Translations under genes and position numbers: made by a program
Shown here: piece after piece, positions 25,856 through 33,868 of the stretch
Layout: each line of letters begins with the position of its first letter
Numbering within the stretch: the stretch's first letter is position 1
Notes under the pieces: generated by a model
Database searches by the model: none
Told to the model about the DNA's origin: nothing
Seen by the model: the letters and a program-made list of their open reading frames with translations, nothing else
From: Rhodospirillaceae bacterium UBA6219
Lineage (GTDB): Bacteria > Pseudomonadota > Alphaproteobacteria > Rhodospirillales > Magnetospirillaceae
Length of the DNA: 64,000 nucleotides
Direction of reading: 5' to 3'
NCBI GenBank assembly: GCA_002435715.1
Contig: DISD01000079.1
Span: 49,402 to 113,401, forward strand

Positions 25856-26791
25856 TTGAATCGACCCGTACTCATTTCCCTGATCGGTCTCGCCGCTGCG
25901 GTGCTGGCCATCGTTCTTGCCCTGACCCTGGGTAAGGAAGACGAAACCAAGGCCGTGGTTTCGGTGCCGCCGGCGGGTGGCACCGTGGAATCGACGGCCA
26001 ATCCGGGAGCGGGCGAGCCCAGCTTCGACGTGGTCCGTATCGGCGAGCGCGGCGACGCCGTGCTGGCCGGGCGCGCCATGCCCAAGGCTGAAGTGGTGAT
26101 CTTGGACGACGGCAAGGAAATCGGCCGCACCATTGCCGACGGTCGTGGGGAATGGGTGTTCGTGCCCACCAATCCCATGCCGCCGGGGGCTCGCAAGCTG
26201 AGCCTGCGGGCGCATAATCCCGATGGCACGGTGGTGGAATCGGGGACGCCGGTCATCCTGGTGGTACCGGATAAGCCCAACCAGCAGATCCTGGCCTTCA
26301 AGCCGTTGCCGGGTGGGGGCGCCAAGTTGTTGATGGGGCCGCCCTTGGGCGAAGGCGGCATCTCGGTGGACATCGTCGAGGTGGACGAGAAGGGCAAGCT
26401 GTTCATCGGCGGCCGTGGTCCGCAGGGTGGCAAGGTTCACGTCTACCTGGACAATGCCTTCGTCGGCGCGGCCAACGTGGATGCCGACGGTAATTGGAAA
26501 GTGACCACCAAGATGCCGGCGGCCCAATCGCTGACCGTGCGTGCCGATCTGGTGGATGCCAAGGGCAAGGTTTTGGCCCGGGTGGAAATGCCGGTGGCGG
26601 CCCAGGGCACCTTGCATGCCGATACCGAGACGGCGGTGGTGGTGTCGGCGGGCAATTCTCTGTGGCGCATCGCCCGCCGCATCTATGGTTCCGGCGAGGC
26701 TTACACGGTCATCTTCCAGGCCAACAAGGACCATATCCGCGACCCCGACCTGATCTATCCCGGTCAGGTGTTCCAGATTCCCAAGCGCTAA
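25856..26791 (+). CDS. Membrane-anchored LysM domain protein
   Basis: About 311 residues: one N-terminal membrane segment (LISLIGLAAAVLAIVLALTLG), a long extracytoplasmic part with Ig-like strand repeats (DAVLAGRAMPKAEVVILDDG; GGKVHVYLDNAFVGAANVD), and a C-terminal LysM domain (VVSAGNSLWRIARRIYGSGE, then NKDHIRDPDLIYPGQVFQIP), which binds peptidoglycan. It is probably a structural or cell-wall-attached envelope protein. The start is uncertain: TTG 25856 (used) or TTG 25841; the ATG 25691 reading overlaps the divergent cytochrome gene and is not credible. Confidence 0.85.
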   Translation: MNRPVLISLIGLAAAVLAIVLALTLGKEDETKAVVSVPPAGGTVESTANPGAGEPSFDVVRIGERGDAVLAGRAMPKAEVVILDDGKEIGRTIADGRGEWVFVPTNPMPPGARKLSLRAHNPDGTVVESGTPVILVVPDKPNQQILAFKPLPGGGAKLLMGPPLGEGGISVDIVEVDEKGKLFIGGRGPQGGKVHVYLDNAFVGAANVDADGNWKVTTKMPAAQSLTVRADLVDAKGKVLARVEMPVAAQGTLHADTETAVVVSAGNSLWRIARRIYGSGEAYTVIFQANKDHIRDPDLIYPGQVFQIPKR

Positions 26792-26835
26792 CAAGTCCGG
26801 CCGGCATCCGAGCCGGCCTGGTTCAGGCTTCGTAC

Positions 26836-26883
26836 AGACATGAAAGGCGGCCACCTGTCATCAGGTGGCCGCCTTTCATGTCT
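26836..26883. terminator. Very long bidirectional terminator hairpin
   Basis: A perfect 22-bp stem (26836-26857 with 26862-26883) has the 4-base loop TCAT. Its arms include AAAGGCGG and CCGCCTTT. It lies between the LysM gene (plus) and the unknown minus-strand gene at 26887. Confidence 0.85.
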
Positions 26884-26886
26884 TGG

Positions 26887-27405
26887 TTAGCGTTTGGTTG
26901 GCTTGGGCAGGGCCTTGCGGCGCCATTCGGGGCGCAGGGCCGGCTCACCGCGCTTGGCCGGCGCCATGGGCGGGCGGACATAGGTGGCGATCAGGTCCAG
27001 ATAGGCGGTGCAGGGGATCAGCGTCCCGGCGACGGTGGCGATCAGCTTGGTGGCGGTCACCGGCCGGTCGATGGCGAGCTCGGTCCCCAGGGCGATGCGT
27101 CCTTGCGCCACCTTGAACTGCGGCTGCACCACCTGATTGGCGGCACGGAAAATCTGTTCCAGCCCGGCGCGGGCCACCGGCGATTCGGCCGAGAACGGCA
27201 TCGGGCCGACATCGCCGACAATGCGCAACTCGCCGTGTTCGTGACCTTCTTCGTAGCGGATGGCGAAGCGGACGTTGTGAAAGGTGAAGTCGAACTTGAA
27301 CACGCCGCCGGGATCGACCGGCAAAGCTTCCAGGGACTCGATGTCCAAAGGCAGGCAAAAGCCGCCGACGATCACATGCTTGGGGGGCGAAATGGGGGTG
27401 GACAT
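26887..27405 (-). CDS. Conserved cytoplasmic protein of unknown function
   Basis: A 172-residue protein without signal peptide or membrane segment. The core (GGFCLPLDIESLEALPVDPG, FHNVRFAIRYEEG, GELRIVGDVGPMPFSAESP) suggests a mixed alpha/beta domain, followed by hydrophobic strands (TKLIATVAGTLIPCTAYL) and a Lys/Arg/Pro-rich tail of about 30 residues. I do not recognise the family. ATG start; the ribosome binding site is weak. It is divergent from psd, and the 142-base gap (27406-27547) is the shared promoter region. Confidence 0.7.
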   Translation of the reverse strand: MSTPISPPKHVIVGGFCLPLDIESLEALPVDPGGVFKFDFTFHNVRFAIRYEEGHEHGELRIVGDVGPMPFSAESPVARAGLEQIFRAANQVVQPQFKVAQGRIALGTELAIDRPVTATKLIATVAGTLIPCTAYLDLIATYVRPPMAPAKRGEPALRPEWRRKALPKPTKR

Positions 27406-27547
27406 GGGTTCGGACGTTGTTTCACAGGGTCTTGCGAAGCTAACACGTCCCGGCGGGGGATAAAACCGGCATCGGCGGGGAATTTGGGCATTAACGACAA
27501 GGCCGGTCGCGTCTACAATGCGCCGCCATCATCTGACGAGGTCGATC

Positions 27548-28255
27548 GTGAACGCCCCCAATTTATCCATGTCCAGCTACATCATGGTTCCCATTCACCG
27601 CGAAGGCTGGCCGTTCATCGCGCTGTTCGCCATTGGCGCCCTGTTGCTGGGCTGGCTGTGGGCGCCGTTGGGCTGGTTAGGGTTGGCGGCCACGTTGTGG
27701 TGCGCCTATTTCTTCCGCAATCCCGACCGCGTCACCCCCACCCGCGACGGCTTGGTCATCAGCCCCGCCGACGGCGTGGTGTGCCTGATGGGCGACGCGG
27801 TGCCGCCGGCCGAGCTGGGTCTGGGTGACGCGCCGCGCCCCCGCGTCTGCGTGTTCATGAGCGTGTTCGACGTCCACATCAACCGCATTCCGTTGCCGGG
27901 GCGGGTGACCAAGCTGGCCTATCACGCCGGTAAGTTCGTCAACGCCGCGCTGGACAAGGCCAGCGAGGAAAACGAACGCATGGCCGTCGCCCTGGAACTG
28001 GAGGACGGTCGTTCGGTGGCTTTCGTGCAGATCGCCGGCCTGGTGGCGCGCCGCATCAAGTGCGATCTGGTGGAAGGTCAAAGTGTGCGGACCGGCGAGC
28101 GTTTCGGCTTGATCCGTTTCGGCTCGCGCGTCGACGTCTACATGCCCGAAGGCGTGCAGCCCAAGGTGGCCCTGGGCCAACGCTGCATCGCCGGCGAAAC
28201 CGTCCTGGCCGATCTGCAATCGGACGAGCCTGTCCGCCTGGGCGAGGTTCGCTGA
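27548..28255 (+). CDS. psd: Phosphatidylserine decarboxylase proenzyme
   Basis: The 235-residue proenzyme is of the short archaeal/alphaproteobacterial type: an N-terminal membrane helix pair (IALFAIGALLLGWLW; LGLAATLWCAYFF), FRNPDRVTPT, and a C-terminal self-cleavage site GS in RFGSRVDVYMPEG, producing the pyruvoyl cofactor. It decarboxylates phosphatidylserine to phosphatidylethanolamine. GTG 27548 has GAGG upstream. The pssA gene follows after one base, and together they make the complete PE pathway from CDP-diacylglycerol. Confidence 0.95.
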   Translation: MNAPNLSMSSYIMVPIHREGWPFIALFAIGALLLGWLWAPLGWLGLAATLWCAYFFRNPDRVTPTRDGLVISPADGVVCLMGDAVPPAELGLGDAPRPRVCVFMSVFDVHINRIPLPGRVTKLAYHAGKFVNAALDKASEENERMAVALELEDGRSVAFVQIAGLVARRIKCDLVEGQSVRTGERFGLIRFGSRVDVYMPEGVQPKVALGQRCIAGETVLADLQSDEPVRLGEVR

Positions 28256-28256
28256 C

Positions 28257-29099
28257 ATGTTCCGGCAGCGTCCCGCAGGGCATGGTCGGCGGCGGTTGAT
28301 CCGGCCGCCTAAACTTCCCGGCCTGTCCATCAACACGCTGATCCCCAATATCCTGACCGTCCTGGCCTTGTGCGCGGGTTTGACCTCGATCCGTTTCGCC
28401 TTGCATGGCAAATGGCAGCACGCGGTGGTGTCCATCGTGCTGGCCGCCATCCTGGATGGTCTGGACGGGCGGGTGGCGCGGCTGCTGCAGGGAACGTCGA
28501 AATTCGGCGCCGAACTGGATTCGCTGTCCGATTTCGTCAGCTTCGGCGTGGCACCGGCGATGATGCTGTATTTCTGGACCATGCAAGGGGCCGGAGGCTT
28601 CGGTTGGGCCATGGTGTTGCTGTTCGCGGTGTGTTGCGCCCTGCGTCTGGCCCGCTTCAACACCATGCTGGGCAATGCCGACCTGCCGCCCTATGCCTAT
28701 AATTTCTTTACCGGCATTCCTGCCCCGGCTGCCGCCGGTGTGGTGCTGCTGCCCATGGTCGCCAGCTTCGAGTTCGGCGAGGAATTCTTCGCCCGTCCGA
28801 TCGTGGTGTCGGTGTTCCTGTTGGGCGTGGCCTTCCTGATGGTCAGCACCATCCCGACCTTTTCGTTCAAGAAAGTCCGTATTCCCAATGCCTGGGTGCT
28901 GCCGGTCCTGCTGATCGTCGGCGTTTTGGCGGCCTTCCTGGTGACCGAGCCGTGGTTGACCCTGGTGGTGGTCGGCTTCGTCTATTTGGGGATGATCCCG
29001 TTCAGTGTCCGGGCCTTCCGACGGTTGAAGCGGCAGGCGGAAGCTGTAACCGTTACGCCACCCGATAGTCATAGTGACGAAAATGCCACGGTGTCGTGA
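28257..29099 (+). CDS. pssA: CDP-diacylglycerol-serine O-phosphatidyltransferase
   Basis: The 280-residue membrane enzyme makes phosphatidylserine from CDP-diacylglycerol and serine. The CDP-alcohol phosphotransferase motif is complete: DGLDGRVARLLQGTSKFGAE followed by LDSLSD (DGxxAR...G...D...D). There are about seven helices (LPNILTVLALCAGLTS-like start, AMVLLFAVCCALRLARF). It starts at ATG 28257, one base after the psd stop, with GAGG nine bases upstream. The N-terminal 18 residues are Arg-rich and the C-terminal 30 are polar. Confidence 0.95.
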   Translation: MFRQRPAGHGRRRLIRPPKLPGLSINTLIPNILTVLALCAGLTSIRFALHGKWQHAVVSIVLAAILDGLDGRVARLLQGTSKFGAELDSLSDFVSFGVAPAMMLYFWTMQGAGGFGWAMVLLFAVCCALRLARFNTMLGNADLPPYAYNFFTGIPAPAAAGVVLLPMVASFEFGEEFFARPIVVSVFLLGVAFLMVSTIPTFSFKKVRIPNAWVLPVLLIVGVLAAFLVTEPWLTLVVVGFVYLGMIPFSVRAFRRLKRQAEAVTVTPPDSHSDENATVS

Positions 29100-29152
29100 A
29101 ACATTGAATCCTTTCCAAAGCGTCCCCTTGCCCTGATCCATCGCCTGGGGTA

Positions 29153-29173
29153 GAAAACGAACTAATCGTTTTC
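29153..29173. promoter_or_regulatory. 8-bp inverted repeat upstream of the OmpA-family gene
   Basis: GAAAACGA (29153-29160) and TCGTTTTC (29166-29173) are perfect complements around ACTAA, ending 31 bases before the start codon. The element is AT-rich in a GC-rich region. It could be an operator for the promoter or a short 5' leader hairpin that stabilises a highly expressed outer-membrane protein mRNA. Confidence 0.4.
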
Positions 29174-29204
29174 ACACGCGTCACACCAAAAGGAATCCAA
29201 TTCC

Positions 29205-30167
29205 ATGCGCGCCATGAAGTCTCTGCTGGTCGCCGGCGTCCTCGCCGCCCTGCCTGTCGCCGCCAACGCCCAGTGGTATGTGGGTCTGGACGGTGGTGCC
29301 AATTACATGCAAGACCCCGGCTCGTCCACGGGTGCCGATTCCGATTGGGGTTGGGTCGGCCTGGGTCAGGTCGGCTACAGCTATGGCGCTCCCAAGGTCG
29401 AACTGGAACTGGGCTATCGCTCCAACGACTCCATCGACTCGATCAGCACCATGATCAACGGCATTTATGATTTCATGCCGAACAGCAAGTGGCACCCCTT
29501 CGTGGGCGCCGGTATCGGCTGGGCTTGGCTGGACGGCGACTTCGCTGGCGCCGGTGCCCGCAACTCCGACAATTCCTTCGCCTACCAGGGCATCGCCGGT
29601 GTCGGTTACGACCTGGACACCAACTGGGCTCTGAAGGCGCAGTATCGCTACTTCGCCACCCTGGACGCCGATGTCGGCACCGCCAATTCGGGTGACAGCG
29701 ACTATCGCAACCACTCGATCCTGGCCGGCTTCACCTACAAGTTCGGCGCTCCGGCTCCGGTCGTTGCCCCGGCTCCGGCCCCGGTCCCGGTTGCCAAGCC
29801 GGCCCCGGCCCCGATTGCCAAGCCGGCTCCGGCTCCGCTGAAGAACTTCATCGTGTTCTTCGACTTCAACAAGTCGGACATCACCCCGGAAGCCGCTAAG
29901 ATCATCACCCAGGCCGTCGACACCGCCAAGAAGGGTGGTTCCACCCGTGTTGACCTGACCGGTCACGCTGACCGTTCGGGCCCGGACAAGTACAACATGG
30001 CTCTGTCGCTGAAGCGCGCCAACGCCGTCAAGGCCGCCATGGTCAAGCAGGGCGTCCCCGCCGACCAGATCTCGGTGGTCGGCAAGGGCGAGACCGCTCC
30101 GCTGGTTCAGACCCCCGATGGTGTGCGCGAGCCGCAGAACCGTCGCGTCGAGATCGTCCTGCCCTAA
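29205..30167 (+). CDS. OmpA-family outer membrane protein
   Basis: The 320-residue protein has a signal peptide (LLVAGVLAALPVAANAQ), an N-terminal beta-barrel of about 175 residues (QWYVGLDGGANYM; WVGLGQVGYSYG; DLDTNWALKAQYRYF), a Pro/Ala hinge (APVPVAKPAPAPIAKPAPAP), and a C-terminal OmpA/peptidoglycan-binding domain (FFDFNKSDITPEAAKI; LTGHADRSGPDKYN; VKQGVPADQI). It anchors the outer membrane to the wall. The codon usage is strongly biased, as in abundant proteins. AAGGAA lies upstream of two nearby ATGs (29205 and 29214). Confidence 0.95.
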   Translation: MRAMKSLLVAGVLAALPVAANAQWYVGLDGGANYMQDPGSSTGADSDWGWVGLGQVGYSYGAPKVELELGYRSNDSIDSISTMINGIYDFMPNSKWHPFVGAGIGWAWLDGDFAGAGARNSDNSFAYQGIAGVGYDLDTNWALKAQYRYFATLDADVGTANSGDSDYRNHSILAGFTYKFGAPAPVVAPAPAPVPVAKPAPAPIAKPAPAPLKNFIVFFDFNKSDITPEAAKIITQAVDTAKKGGSTRVDLTGHADRSGPDKYNMALSLKRANAVKAAMVKQGVPADQISVVGKGETAPLVQTPDGVREPQNRRVEIVLP

Positions 30168-30184
30168 TCGGCGCAGACGACAAG

Positions 30185-30219
30185 AAACCCCCGGCTGCAA
30201 GGCCGGGGGTTTTCTTTTT
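30185..30219 (+). terminator. Terminator of the OmpA-family gene
   Basis: AAACCCCCGGC (30185-30195) pairs with GCCGGGGGTTT (30202-30212) around a 6-base loop, then TTCTTTTT. It lies 17 bases after the stop. Confidence 0.92.
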
Positions 30220-30237
30220 GGGGGATGATCTTCCTCT

Positions 30238-30467
30238 TTGGGGCCCCGCCTTGTGACCTGGTGGTATCGGGGCTTCAAGCGAGGCTGGGGCGGCATCTCC
30301 GATCTGCCGCTGATTAATAGAACCCCGGTAAGAGGAACTCATTGGGATTTGGTGCGGACCAAGGGGCCGCGTGGGCTTGTGCCGTGGAAGGCAGGGGGAC
30401 GGAGAAATCCGCCCGCCGCCAGAGGGGGCGGTGATCGGTTCCGCTCACCGAGACAGGGTACAAGGGG
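30238..30467. other. Gene-free region with RNA-like secondary structure
   Basis: The stretch 30168-30467 between the OmpA gene and the IS element holds a terminator and then about 230 bases with no convincing ORF (a plus-strand reading of 77 codons lacks a ribosome binding site and coding bias). It has several strong hairpins: CGGA-GAAA-TCCG (a GNRA tetraloop), CGGTGA/TCACCG, TTGGT/ACCAA, and end-closing arms CCTTGT (about 30249) and ACAAGG (about 30460). This suggests a structured RNA or a relic; I matched it to no known class. The IS follows directly. Confidence 0.35.
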
Positions 30468-31433
30468 CTAGGTGTTTGGTCCCGGCATTTGATGGATCGG
30501 ATCGAGTCTGAAGCGTTCAGGCTCGGCTGTCCATATTTTGCAGATGTATTCGTAAGGGGTGAGGCCCTTCAGGGCCTTGAGCCGCTTGGCAAAGTTGTAG
30601 GCCATGACGAAGTCGCTCAGATGGGCACGCATCTGTGCGTGGTCGTCGTAGTGATAGCGTTTGACTTTGGCGTCCTTGATGGTCCGGTTCATCCGCTCGA
30701 CTTGGCCGTTCGTCCACGGATGGTTCGGCTTGGTCAGCCGATGTTCGATGCCATGGCGAGCACAGGCGCGGTCGAACGGATGGCCGCGCATCATGGCGGT
30801 GGGTCCTTTCCTGTTCTTCGGCAGATCGGCGAACTGCATGCCATTGTCGGTCAGCACGGTGTGGATGTGGTAGGGCACCGCCTCGACCAGCGCATCGAGG
30901 AAATCCACGGCGATCTGGACATTGGCTCGCTCGGCAAGCCAGACGAAGGCGAACTTGGACGTCCGATCGATTGCCACGAAGAGGTCGAGTTTTCCCTCGG
31001 CGCTCCGCAGCTCGGCAATGTCCATGTGGAAATAGCCGATGGGATAGCTCTGAAACTTCTGCTTGGCAGGCTTCTCGCCTTCGACCTCGGGTAAGCGGCT
31101 GATGCCATGACGGTGCAGACAGCGGTGCAGGGATGAGCGTGTCAGATGTGGGATCGTCGCTTGCAAGGCATAGAGGCAGTCATCGAGGGCAAGCAGGGTG
31201 TGCTTGCGGAAGGCGACGATGATGGCCTCCTCCTCGACGGACAGGACCGTCGATTTCGGTTCCTTCGGCCCGGTCGCCAGATCGCTCACCGAGCCGCGTT
31301 TCTTCCACTTGGCAACCGTCTTCGGGTTGATCCCGTAGCGCTTGGCAAGGGCCCTCAGGTTCTCTTGACTATCTTGTATTGCTCGACGGACCGCCTCTGT
31401 CGTGGTGGCGCTGCCGTGTAGAACCTGGCCCAT
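30468..31433 (-). CDS. IS481-family DDE transposase
   Basis: The 321-residue transposase has an N-terminal helix-turn-helix (LRALAKRYGINPKTVAKWKK) and an rve integrase core with the DDE triad in YFHMDIAEL, VLTDNGMQF and QVERMNRTIKD; it ends in an integrase C-terminal segment (FAKRLKALKGLTPYEYI). Start ATG 31433 has AAGGAGG five bases before. The reading frame runs through the inverted repeat and stops at TAG, the TAG being part of the flanking CTAG, so the stop codon is made by the insertion site. No frameshift or stop is present. Confidence 0.93.
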   Translation of the reverse strand: MGQVLHGSATTTEAVRRAIQDSQENLRALAKRYGINPKTVAKWKKRGSVSDLATGPKEPKSTVLSVEEEAIIVAFRKHTLLALDDCLYALQATIPHLTRSSLHRCLHRHGISRLPEVEGEKPAKQKFQSYPIGYFHMDIAELRSAEGKLDLFVAIDRTSKFAFVWLAERANVQIAVDFLDALVEAVPYHIHTVLTDNGMQFADLPKNRKGPTAMMRGHPFDRACARHGIEHRLTKPNHPWTNGQVERMNRTIKDAKVKRYHYDDHAQMRAHLSDFVMAYNFAKRLKALKGLTPYEYICKIWTAEPERFRLDPIHQMPGPNT

Positions 31434-31494
31434 AGTGCCTCCTTCCACTCCGTGGACAAGAATGCACCATCAAATGCCGGGACCAAACACCTAG
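30468..31494 (-). mobile_element. IS481-family insertion sequence with CTAG target duplication
   Basis: The element is bounded by perfect inverted ends: GTGTTTGGTCCCGGCATTTG (from 30472) and its complement ending at 31490, both continuing to GATGG/CCATC, 24 bases in all. CTAG flanks both sides (30468-30471 and 31491-31494), a 4-base target duplication; the palindromic CTAG is counted here with the element. It carries one transposase gene and seems intact, so may still move. CTAG targeting is known for IS481-type elements. Confidence 0.9.
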
Positions 31495-32081
31495 CGGAAC
31501 CAGTCCCGCCAAGCGTCCCATCTGCGAACCAATTCCGCCAATGCGGCATAGCCGCCAGCCGCGGGATGGGCACCGTCGCCGGAAACGGCTTCGGCCATCC
31601 AAGATTGGTTGTGGCGCAAGTCGCTGAAAATGGGCAGATAAGCGATTTGGCGCTGTTTGGCGCATTGCGCCATCATCTGGCAAAGATGCTGAAGAGGGGC
31701 GTCGCTCGCCGGGCTGTCGGCAATGGGGGCGGGGCCGACCATCAAGACCGGGGCCAACAGGCGGGCCTGATCCAGGATTGACTGGGTGTGGGCGTGGGTC
31801 TGATCCGGGGCGATCATCTGGGCGGCGTCATTGGCGCCAAAGGAAAATACCAGTCCACGCTGCTCAAATGGGTGGGCGGATAGGCGTGGCAGCGATTCGG
31901 CGTACCAGCGGCAGGCGATTTGCCCACTGGTTTGGCCACGGATACCCAAATTATAAGCGGTCAGGTCGTGGCCCAGGGCAAGGCGGTCGGCACAGACGCG
32001 CCCAACCCATCCCAACGCTTCGGGATCACCACAACCTTGAACAAAGGAATCGCCGATAAAGCACAGGCGGCTTGGCGGCAC
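31491..32081 (-). CDS. SGNH/GDSL-type hydrolase, stop codon at IS target
   Basis: The 196-residue enzyme has the SGNH blocks: FIGDSFVQGCGD (catalytic Ser), NLGIRGQTSG (Gly), SFGANDAAQM (Asn) and GDGAHPAAGGYA (Asp/His pair). It has no signal peptide, so it is likely a cytoplasmic esterase or lipase; substrate unknown. Its stop TAG lies in the CTAG target of the IS, so the insertion has not changed the protein. GTG start, nine bases after the stop of the upstream secreted-protein gene, suggesting co-transcription. Confidence 0.85.
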   Translation of the reverse strand: MPPSRLCFIGDSFVQGCGDPEALGWVGRVCADRLALGHDLTAYNLGIRGQTSGQIACRWYAESLPRLSAHPFEQRGLVFSFGANDAAQMIAPDQTHAHTQSILDQARLLAPVLMVGPAPIADSPASDAPLQHLCQMMAQCAKQRQIAYLPIFSDLRHNQSWMAEAVSGDGAHPAAGGYAALAELVRRWDAWRDWFR

Positions 32082-32090
32082 GGAACCGAC

Positions 32091-32684
32091 CTAACCTTTG
32101 ACCTCGTCGCGACGGGCGGTCTTGGCCTTGTCGGACTTGACCTTCTCGACCTTGGGCTTGGTTTTGGCCTTGGCCGGTTCTTTGGCCGAAGCCTGCTTGA
32201 CCGGAGCCGGCGAGGCGGTGGTCGTGCAGCTGACCGAGGCGGTCATCGGCTTTTCGATGGCAGACGCCGCCCAGGCTTCCATTTCGTTGGGGGTCAGGGC
32301 CAAGACGGTGTCGAACAGCTTGGCCTGGGTGCCGCAGTAATCTTCCACGTGTTGGGCCCGCATCGAGGCGTCGTTGGACAATTGCGTCACATAGCGGTCC
32401 ATCCCCGCCTGACCTTTGCCCAAACGGGAGAACATGCCGCGCAGATGGTTGGCATTGGTGTTCATGGCGGTGCCGAAGCGGCCGACCCAATTGGACCATT
32501 TGTCGCGGAAATCGACTTCACCGCCCTGGCACTTCAAGGCGGCGACCATCAATTCGTAATGCAACTGGCGGACCTGCATGGCCCGAACGTCCTGGTTGCT
32601 GTAGCACTGAGGTCGGGCAAAGGCCGGACCGGCGATGGCGACGGAAAGAAAAGCGGCGATGACGCACTTGGTCTTTCGGTTCAC
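32091..32684 (-). CDS. Exported protein with Lys/Ala-rich tail
   Basis: A 197-residue protein with signal peptide (TKCVIAAFLSVAIAGPAFA) and a helical mature domain (QVRQLHYELMVAALKCQGG; HLRGMFSRLGKGQAGMDR) that has four Cys, probably two disulfides. The C-terminal 40 residues are a disordered lysine-rich tail (PAKAKTKPKVEKVKSDKAKT). I do not recognise the family. The GTG at 32684 has GAGG upstream; earlier readings overlap the next gene. It is followed by the SGNH hydrolase gene after nine bases, possibly one operon. Confidence 0.72.
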   Translation of the reverse strand: MNRKTKCVIAAFLSVAIAGPAFARPQCYSNQDVRAMQVRQLHYELMVAALKCQGGEVDFRDKWSNWVGRFGTAMNTNANHLRGMFSRLGKGQAGMDRYVTQLSNDASMRAQHVEDYCGTQAKLFDTVLALTPNEMEAWAASAIEKPMTASVSCTTTASPAPVKQASAKEPAKAKTKPKVEKVKSDKAKTARRDEVKG

Positions 32685-32791
32685 TCGGTCCTCGCAGGGT
32701 CGTGACGGAAAAGCGGCGACAGTGTGGCCGAGGCCTGCGCGAAAAGCAACATTTCCGAGAAGGAAATTCGCCTGAAGATCCCTGTTTTTCG

Positions 32792-33793
32792 CTATGTGCG
32801 CAGTATTCGCAAAAGCGAAAGGAATTGATCGGCCACTTTGTCCCAAGAAAAACCCATGGCGTAGTCGCGGCAAAGCCCGGGCGCGATGTCCAGGGCGGCC
32901 AGGGCGGCGCGCCGTAAATCCTTGTCCAATACGCCGATTGCGGACTGACCGACCACATCCTGGGGGCCGGGAACGGGGAAGGCGGCTACCGGGACGCCGC
33001 TGGCCAGGGCCTCCAACATGACCAAGCCGAAGGTGTCGGTCAGCGATGGGAAGACGAAACAATCGCCGGCGGCGAAATAGCGGGATAATTCCTGGTCGCC
33101 ATTGGCGATGCGCCAGTGGGTGTCCGGGAAGCGCTTCATCAGTCCGGCGCGGGCCGGGCCGTCACCCACGACCATTTTCGAACCGGGAAGGTCCAGTTCC
33201 AGGAAGGCCGGCAGATTTTTTTCCACCGCGACGCGCCCCACATACATGAAAAGCGGCCGGGGCAGGTCGATGAAGTCTTTGGGCTGGGGGTGGAAGGTGT
33301 CGCAATCGACGCCGTGACACCACTCGACGGCGTTGGCGAAGCCCCATTCCCCCAATTCGCGGTGGACCGTCGGCGACGGGCACATGACCGCCGCCGACGG
33401 ACCGTGAAAGCGTCGCATCAGGGCATAGGGCCAAGACAGCGGCACGCCGGTGCGCGCGCGGACATAATGGGGGAATTTGGTGTGATAGGCGGTGGTGAAG
33501 GTCAGTCCCTGGCTTTGGCACCATTTGCGGGCGGCCCAGCCCAAAGGCCCTTCGGTCGGCAGATGGATGGCGTCGGGGGCGAAATCGCTGAGGGTCTGCC
33601 CCAGCTTGGCACCGGGCCACATGGCCAGGCGGATTTCCGGATAAGACGGGCAGGGAAGGGTGGAGAACTGACCGGGTTCGACCACCAGGATCTGATGGCC
33701 CATGCGTGTCAACGTCTCGGCCAGGGTCGACAATACCCTGACTACCCCGTTTCTTTGGGGGTGCCAGGCGTCGGTGACGATGGCGATGCGCAT
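32792..33793 (-). CDS. GT4-type glycosyltransferase
   Basis: The 333-residue protein has a GT-B fold with both domains. The N-terminal part (RIAIVTDAWHPQRNGVVRVL, ETLTRMGHQILVVEPGQ) and the C-terminal EX7E-type site (CFVFPSLTDTFGLVMLEALA) are typical of GT4 retaining glycosyltransferases of the mannosyl- or lipid-glycosyl type. KYVGRVAVEKNLPAF-type donor loop is present (MYVGRVAVEKNLPAFLELD). It probably acts on a lipid or sugar acceptor at the membrane; the exact donor and acceptor cannot be set from sequence. ATG 33793 with AAGGAG six bases upstream. Confidence 0.88.
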   Translation of the reverse strand: MRIAIVTDAWHPQRNGVVRVLSTLAETLTRMGHQILVVEPGQFSTLPCPSYPEIRLAMWPGAKLGQTLSDFAPDAIHLPTEGPLGWAARKWCQSQGLTFTTAYHTKFPHYVRARTGVPLSWPYALMRRFHGPSAAVMCPSPTVHRELGEWGFANAVEWCHGVDCDTFHPQPKDFIDLPRPLFMYVGRVAVEKNLPAFLELDLPGSKMVVGDGPARAGLMKRFPDTHWRIANGDQELSRYFAAGDCFVFPSLTDTFGLVMLEALASGVPVAAFPVPGPQDVVGQSAIGVLDKDLRRAALAALDIAPGLCRDYAMGFSWDKVADQFLSLLRILRT

Positions 33794-33868
33794 CACTGCT
33801 CCTTGCGTCTTTTCAGGCGCAGCCTTAAGGCTGTCCTTCATGTCGGGCAAGTGACGAAGCGATGAAGA

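Noticed and set aside
30238..30467. 6S RNA, tmRNA, RNase P or SRP RNA
   Set aside because: None of the conserved core motifs of those RNAs could be found.
30238..30471. A 77-residue plus-strand frame before the IS
   Set aside because: TTG start without ribosome binding site, no recognised domain, and composition like non-coding GC-rich DNA; described as a possible RNA instead.
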